This document shows positions 7,324-10,943 of a stretch of DNA of 10,943 bases, in pieces. This DNA is from an uncultured Bacilli bacterium (GTDB lineage: Bacteria > Bacillota_I > Bacilli_A > RF39 > UBA660). The number at the start of each line of letters is the position of its first letter. The stretch's first letter is position 1. The notes under the pieces were generated by a model, which saw only the letters and a program-made list of their open reading frames with translations, was not told the DNA's origin and searched no databases. The position numbers were made by a program, and so were the translations under genes. The stretch covers positions 1 through 10,943 of the forward strand of contig CASDHD010000038.1 in NCBI GenBank assembly GCA_949280095.1, given 5' to 3'.

Positions 7324-7344
7324 TTTGTTTTGCATTTTTGCAGA

Positions 7345-7373
7345 TTGGTTTTTTCCATCACTTATGCTATAAT
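7345..7373 (+). promoter_or_regulatory. promoter for nusB-xseA-xseB-proS
   Basis: TTGGTT at 7345-7350, a 17-nt spacer and an extended -10 TGCTATAAT at 7365-7373. With start near 7380 the leader is about 11 nt and includes the G-rich ribosome-binding site GGTGG (7380-7384). It would drive the whole tight downstream block. Confidence 0.7.
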
Positions 7374-7390
7374 TTAAGTGGTGGTTTTTT

Positions 7391-7786
7391 ATGGCTTACA
7401 AAAGAAGCGAACTAAGAGAAAAGTGTATGATTATTTTATATCAATATAATTTGATGAAAAATAATAAAATTGATGTTGACATTGAAGAAATTATAAAAGA
7501 CAATATCGAAATAGAAAATGAATATATAAAAGATATCGTTTATGGTGTTATTACCCATCAAAATGAATTAGACGATCTTGCTAATGCCCATATCAAAGAG
7601 TGGAGTATCGATCGATTAGACAAGACAGGTGCGTCTATTTTGCGTATTGCTCTTTTTGAATTAAAGTATACAGATACCCCAGAAGTTGTTGTCATCAATG
7701 AAGCCATAGAACTTGCAAAAAAATATAGTGATGATGCAGTCCGCAAAATGATTAATGCTGTGTTAGATAAAATTATCCGTGAATAA
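7391..7786 (+). CDS. nusB: transcription antitermination factor NusB
   Basis: NusB binds BoxA RNA together with NusE (ribosomal protein S10) and keeps RNA polymerase processive on rRNA operons. The 131 residues fit the all-helical family. Recognisable features are the N-terminal RSELREKCMIILYQYN helix, which carries basic and polar residues used for RNA contact in the family, the central DRLDKTGASILRIALFEL at about 75-92, and the C-terminal PEVVVINEAIELAKKYSDD (about 97-115) followed by KMINAVLDKI. The ATG at 7391 follows GTGGTGG at 6-nt spacing, a weaker Shine-Dalgarno match than its neighbours. xseA begins 15 nt after the stop. In Bacillus subtilis the order is nusB-folD-xseA-xseB, and here folD is absent from the block. 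Confidence 0.95.
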   Translation: MAYKRSELREKCMIILYQYNLMKNNKIDVDIEEIIKDNIEIENEYIKDIVYGVITHQNELDDLANAHIKEWSIDRLDKTGASILRIALFELKYTDTPEVVVINEAIELAKKYSDDAVRKMINAVLDKIIRE

Positions 7787-7801
7787 GAAAGGAAGAACTT
7801 T

Positions 7802-9151
7802 ATGATAGGTACAGAAGAAAAGTATTTAAAAATAAGCGATTTAAATGAATATGTTAAGATAATGTTTGATGAAAATAGTTTTCTTCGTAAAATCTATTTA
7901 AAAGGTGAAATCTCAAACTTTAAAAATCATACAAGAGGACATTTGTATTTTACATTAAAAGATGAAACATCAAGAATTAGTGCTGTCATGTTTTATAATA
8001 AAGCACTTTCCTTAAAGTTCAAGCCAGAAGATGGAATGAATGTTTTAGTAGAAGGGCGAATTTCATGTTATCCTGCACAAGGAACATATCAAATCTATGT
8101 AGAATCCATGGAAATGGATGGTTTAGGGAATTTATATATTGAATATGAAAAATTAAAAAAGAAACTTGCAAGTGAGGGCTTGTTTGATGAGAAGTTTAAA
8201 AAGACAATTCCAAAATATCCCCAAAAAATTGGTATTATAACAGCACCAACAGGAGCAGCCATACGAGATATTTTAAGTACGATAAAACGAAGATACCCAA
8301 TTTGTGAAACCATTTTGTTTCCATCTCTAGTGCAAGGTGCTTCTGCCGCTCCAGAGATAGTAAAACAAATAAGACGGGCAAACGAATTTGATTTAGACGT
8401 CATTATTTGTGGTCGTGGCGGAGGCTCTATTGAAGACTTATGGGCATTTAATGAAGAAAGTGTTGCTCGTGCTATTTTTGAATCTAAAATTCCTATTATT
8501 AGTGCGGTAGGACATGAAGTTGATTTTACCATAGCTGATTTTGTTGCAGACTTGCGTGCTCCTACACCAACAGGAGCAGCAGAAATGGCTGTGCCTACAA
8601 AATACGATATCGAAAATTTATTAAAAGAAAAGAAAAGTAGACTGAATACATTAATCAAAAATAATTTAAAATCAAGGATAGAAAAAGTAAAATCTTTAAA
8701 AACAAGTTTTGTTTTAAAAAATCCAATGTCTCTTTATGAACTAAAAGAACAAAAACTAGATACTTTAATGGATGTATTAAACAAAAATATCCAAAAGAAA
8801 ATAACGGATAATGAAGTAAAATTAAACGCAATCAAAAATAGTTTTGTGTTAAAACAGCCACTTGCTAGTTTTGAGATAACCAAGAATAATTTAGAGAATT
8901 ATCAAGTTAAAATCAATGAATATATGAAAAGATTTTTAGAAAAAAAAGAGCATGAAACTACACTACTTGTTAATACTTTAAAACTTGTTAACCCTCTAAA
9001 TATTTTAGATAAAGGGTATAGTTTAGTAGCTAAAGAGAATAAAATTATTAAAGATAGTAGTGATTTGAAAATCGATGATAAAATAAATATTAAATTAAAA
9101 AAAGGCGAAATTATCGCTGTTGTAAAGGAGAAAAAAGAATGGAAAATTTAA
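7802..9151 (+). CDS. xseA: exodeoxyribonuclease VII large subunit XseA
   Basis: Catalytic subunit of exonuclease VII, which digests single-stranded DNA from both ends to short oligonucleotides in repair. The 449 residues are normal for the family. An N-terminal OB fold (about 10-105; LKGEISNFKNHTRGHLYFTLKD) binds single strands. The nuclease domain carries GIITAPTGAAIRDI, CGRGGGSIEDLW (203-214) and GHEVDFT with His238 and Asp241, then DLRAPTPTGAAEM. The C-terminal third is a long helical region with a 45-residue internal repeat whose prolines fall at 308, 353 and 398, ending in NPLNILDKGYSLV. In the family this extended helical region binds the XseB subunits. The ATG at 7802 follows GAAAGGAAG (7787-7795). 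The end overlaps xseB by 13 nt, so translation is probably coupled and subunit ratio set there. Confidence 0.96.
   Translation: MIGTEEKYLKISDLNEYVKIMFDENSFLRKIYLKGEISNFKNHTRGHLYFTLKDETSRISAVMFYNKALSLKFKPEDGMNVLVEGRISCYPAQGTYQIYVESMEMDGLGNLYIEYEKLKKKLASEGLFDEKFKKTIPKYPQKIGIITAPTGAAIRDILSTIKRRYPICETILFPSLVQGASAAPEIVKQIRRANEFDLDVIICGRGGGSIEDLWAFNEESVARAIFESKIPIISAVGHEVDFTIADFVADLRAPTPTGAAEMAVPTKYDIENLLKEKKSRLNTLIKNNLKSRIEKVKSLKTSFVLKNPMSLYELKEQKLDTLMDVLNKNIQKKITDNEVKLNAIKNSFVLKQPLASFEITKNNLENYQVKINEYMKRFLEKKEHETTLLVNTLKLVNPLNILDKGYSLVAKENKIIKDSSDLKIDDKINIKLKKGEIIAVVKEKKEWKI
8705..9001 (+). repeat. 45-codon internal repeat in the XseA helical region
   Basis: Two clear copies begin at 8705 and 8840 (SFVLKNP and SFVLKQP, residues 302-308 and 347-353) and a degenerate third at 8975 (TLKLVNP, 392-398). 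The spacing is exactly 45 codons each time. The likeness is in protein more than DNA, so this is an old structural repeat and not a recent duplication. Confidence 0.6.
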
Positions 9152-9369
9152 GTTTTGAAAAATCCCTAGAAAAATTAGAAAGTATAGTGCATGAACTAGA
9201 AAGCGGAAATATAGAATTAGAGTCTGCCATTGAAAAATATACAGAAGCCATGAAACTTGTAAAATCTTGTAGTGATAAATTAAATGAAGCAACAAAGAAA
9301 GTAAATAAAATACTAACAGAAAATGGAGAACTTGCAGATTTCGATCTATCTGAAAATAATGAAGAATAA
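9139..9369 (+). CDS. xseB: exodeoxyribonuclease VII small subunit XseB
   Basis: Small non-catalytic subunit of exonuclease VII; several copies wrap the helical arm of each XseA and are needed for proper activity. The 76 residues match the family: SFEKSLEKLESIVHELESGN (5-24), then an amphipathic helix ELESAIEKYTEAMKLVKSC, then KLNEATKKV and an acidic tail. It is a small, mostly helical, coiled-coil-forming protein. Its ATG lies inside the end of xseA (13-nt overlap), with AAAGGAG (9124-9130) eight nt upstream, typical of translational coupling. proS starts 9 nt after its stop. Confidence 0.95.
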   Translation: MENLSFEKSLEKLESIVHELESGNIELESAIEKYTEAMKLVKSCSDKLNEATKKVNKILTENGELADFDLSENNEE

Positions 9370-9378
9370 GGTGATACG

Positions 9379-10803
9379 ATGAAAGAACAAGTACGTGATA
9401 TAACAAGTCGTGATGTAGACTTTGCTACTTGGTATACAGATATTGTTAAAAAAGCTGATTTAGTAGATTATTCTAGCGTTAAAGGAAGTATGATTATTCG
9501 TCCTTATGGATATGCTATTTGGGAAAATATTAAAAGTGAACTTGATCAAGAATTTAAGCGTCTTGGACATCAAAATATTCAAATGCCTATGTTTATTCCA
9601 GAAAGTTTACTTAATGTAGAAAAAGAACATGTCGAAGGATTTGCTCCAGAAGTTGCCTGGGTAACACATGGTGGTAGTGAACCACTTGAAGAAAGACTTT
9701 GTGTAAGACCAACAAGTGAAGTATTGTTTTGTGACCATTTTAAAAAAATTATTAAATCCTATCGTGATTTACCCCTTTTATATAACCAATGGTGTACAAT
9801 AGTAAGATGGGAACGTACTACACGTCCTTTCTTGCGTAGTCGCGAGATTTTATGGCAAGAAGGACATACAATGCATGCCACTCGTGAAGAAGCTCTAGAA
9901 GAAACAAAAAAAATGCTAAAAGTCTATGAAGATTTCCAAAGAAACATTTTAGCACTTCCTGTAATTGTAGGTAAAAAGACAGAAAAGGAAAAATTTGCTG
10001 GAGCAGAAACAACTTACACCATAGAAGCGATGATGTACGATGGTGTTGCACTCCAAAATGGTACTAGTCATTATTTTGGGCAGGGTTTTGCTAAAGCCTT
10101 TGGTATTGAGTATTTAAATAAAGAGAATAAATTAGAAAATCCGTATCAAACCAGTTGGGGAGTTACAACACGTATGATAGGTGCAATTATCATGACACAT
10201 AGTGATGATCGTGGGCTTGTACTTCCTCCTAGGATTGCTCCTATAAAAGTCAACTTAATTCCAATTGGAAACGATGAAGCTGTTTTAAATAAAATAAACG
10301 AAATAAAAAATAATTTGGATAGGGAAAACGTTACCAATACGATTGATAATTCCGATAAAACACCAGGATTTAAGTTTGCAGAATCCGAAGTAAAAGGATA
10401 TCCAATACGTTTAGAACTAGGTCGCCGCGATATGGAACAAGGACATGTCACTTTGGTTCGTCGCGATACGTTAGAAAAAATAGAGGTTCCTTTTGGTAAA
10501 ATAACAGAAACGATTCCTTCTTTATTAGATCAAATTCAAGATAACTTATACAATCGTGCTTTAGAAAGAAGAAACACTATGTTGTATAAGGCAAATACTT
10601 ATGAAGAATTTAAAGATATTGCTCAAAATAAATCAGGTTTCATTAAAATTAACTGGTGCGGAGATAGAGCTTGCGAAGATAAAATCAAAGACGAAACAGG
10701 GCTTAAATCACGTTGTATTTTAGAAGAAGAGCAATCCAATGGAAATTGCATTGTTTGTGGTAAAACTGGTAAACATAAGATTTATTTTGGACGTCAGTAT
10801 TAA
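9379..10803 (+). CDS. proS: proline--tRNA ligase, archaeal/eukaryotic-like short type
   Basis: Class II aminoacyl-tRNA synthetase that charges tRNA-Pro. At 474 residues it is the short type 3 form: it lacks the ~180-residue INS editing domain inserted between motifs 2 and 3 in the long bacterial enzyme (~570) and has an extra C-terminal domain. Visible are the N-terminal RDVDFATWYTDIVKKADLVDY, proline-site residues around RPTSE, motif 2 VRWERTTRPFLR, and motif 3 GLVLPPRIAP at 279-288. The C-terminal zinc-type domain has Cys427, Cys432, Cys457 and Cys460 as probable ligands, with Cys446 between. The chain ends in GRQY; in this type the terminal tyrosine carboxylate packs near the active site. 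The ATG at 9379 follows AAGGTGAT (9368-9375), which overlaps the xseB stop, so proS is the last gene of the nusB-xseAB block. Without INS, mischarged Ala-tRNA-Pro would need a separate editing protein, not seen here. Confidence 0.96.
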   Translation: MKEQVRDITSRDVDFATWYTDIVKKADLVDYSSVKGSMIIRPYGYAIWENIKSELDQEFKRLGHQNIQMPMFIPESLLNVEKEHVEGFAPEVAWVTHGGSEPLEERLCVRPTSEVLFCDHFKKIIKSYRDLPLLYNQWCTIVRWERTTRPFLRSREILWQEGHTMHATREEALEETKKMLKVYEDFQRNILALPVIVGKKTEKEKFAGAETTYTIEAMMYDGVALQNGTSHYFGQGFAKAFGIEYLNKENKLENPYQTSWGVTTRMIGAIIMTHSDDRGLVLPPRIAPIKVNLIPIGNDEAVLNKINEIKNNLDRENVTNTIDNSDKTPGFKFAESEVKGYPIRLELGRRDMEQGHVTLVRRDTLEKIEVPFGKITETIPSLLDQIQDNLYNRALERRNTMLYKANTYEEFKDIAQNKSGFIKINWCGDRACEDKIKDETGLKSRCILEEEQSNGNCIVCGKTGKHKIYFGRQY

Positions 10804-10816
10804 ATAAATGTATAAT
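10787..10816 (+). promoter_or_regulatory. sigma-A-type promoter for the gene at the right edge
   Basis: TTGGAC at 10787-10792, inside the last codons of proS, and TATAAT at 10811-10816 are 18 nt apart. The predicted start is near 10823. The element indicates that a new transcription unit begins here. Confidence 0.65.
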
Positions 10817-10843
10817 AAACCGCGGAAAAAAAGGCGAAAAAGG

Positions 10844-10943
10844 ATGAATATTGATTTTTTAATTCAACCAGAAAAAAGGAACTGTTACTGTTTCTAATGA
10901 CAATGGAAAAATGACAGTTAGAGAATATCAAGATAATATTAAA
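10844..10943 (+). pseudogene. start of an unrecognised gene with an apparent frameshift, cut by the window edge
   Basis: An ATG at 10844 follows AAGGCG (10831-10836) and a promoter, and opens MNIDFLIQPEK, but the frame stops at TAA 10895-10897 after 17 codons. The frame one base further on is open from 10863 to the window end and reads as convincing protein (KGTVTVSNDNGKMTVREYQ). The two join smoothly if one A is removed from the A6 run at 10872-10877. This could be a real frameshift mutation, a sequencing or assembly error, or slippage. Alternatively the downstream protein starts at the in-frame ATG 10911, which has only a poor upstream site. I do not recognise the family. Most of the gene lies outside the window. 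Confidence 0.4.

Noticed and set aside
7305..7339. Possible terminator before nusB (AAAAAGC with GC-A-TTTTT)
   Set aside because: The stem is short, has a bulge and a loop of about 20 nt, and there is no clean T tract after the stem.
8095..8658. 187-codon open frame on the - strand inside xseA
   Set aside because: It lies wholly antisense to a highly conserved xseA, has no protein-family likeness and arises from the codon bias of the real gene. Other antisense frames in the window were dismissed for the same reason.
10844..10897. A 17-codon regulatory leader peptide
   Set aside because: The sequence shows no run of one amino acid and no attenuator hairpin. Continuity with the following frame after removing one A makes a frameshifted gene more likely.
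1..10943. Mycoplasma-type genetic code (TGA as Trp), tRNA or rRNA genes, CRISPR arrays, insertion sequences
   Set aside because: Trp is TGG throughout, TGA acts as a stop, and I saw no cloverleaf, repeat-spacer array or transposase. The gaps between genes are all near or below 110 nt.

Overview
The window is an AT-rich stretch of chromosome (about 30% G+C by eye) in which every supported gene lies on the + strand. Gene content points to a low-GC Bacillota or Bacilli/Mollicutes-related bacterium, probably one of the small-genome, uncultured gut-type lineages: a Gram-positive-type MtaB, a stand-alone RecD2 helicase, a nusB-xseA-xseB block and a short archaeal-type ProS. TGA is used as a stop (end of mtaB) and tryptophan is TGG, so the mycoplasma genetic code does not apply. 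Placement below class level is inference.

Layout. 1-504 is the C-terminal part of mtaB (tRNA methylthiotransferase), cut by the left edge. 592-981 encodes an unrecognised 129-residue protein. 1041-3233 is recD2, followed by a 52-codon gene for a small membrane protein (3270-3428) that ends inside an intrinsic terminator. 3537-3791 is a remnant of a DUF1016-type nuclease gene carrying an unusual run of eight Gs. 3904-6453 is mutS, with its true ATG at 3904. 6523-7323 encodes an unrecognised 266-residue protein in the place where mutL often sits. 7391-10803 holds a compact block: nusB, xseA, xseB and proS, with gaps of 15 nt or less and one overlap. A new promoter and the start of a further gene, apparently frameshifted, occupy 10804-10943.

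The theme is genome maintenance (RecD2, MutS, exonuclease VII) mixed with translation and transcription (MtaB, ProS, NusB). MutS detects mismatches, RecD2 is a 5'-3' helicase linked to mismatch and recombination repair in B. subtilis, and exonuclease VII digests single-stranded DNA. They are not one operon: recD2, mutS, the 266-residue gene and nusB each have their own sigma-A-type promoter. These promoters share a compact plan, with a -10 box only 17-27 nt before the start codon and the Shine-Dalgarno sequence almost at the predicted transcript start.

I found no RNA genes, CRISPR arrays, insertion sequences or prophage genes, and no convincing new multi-gene system. The best leads are the two unrecognised proteins, the small protein downstream of recD2, the G8 tract in the DUF1016 remnant, and the frameshifted gene at the right edge.
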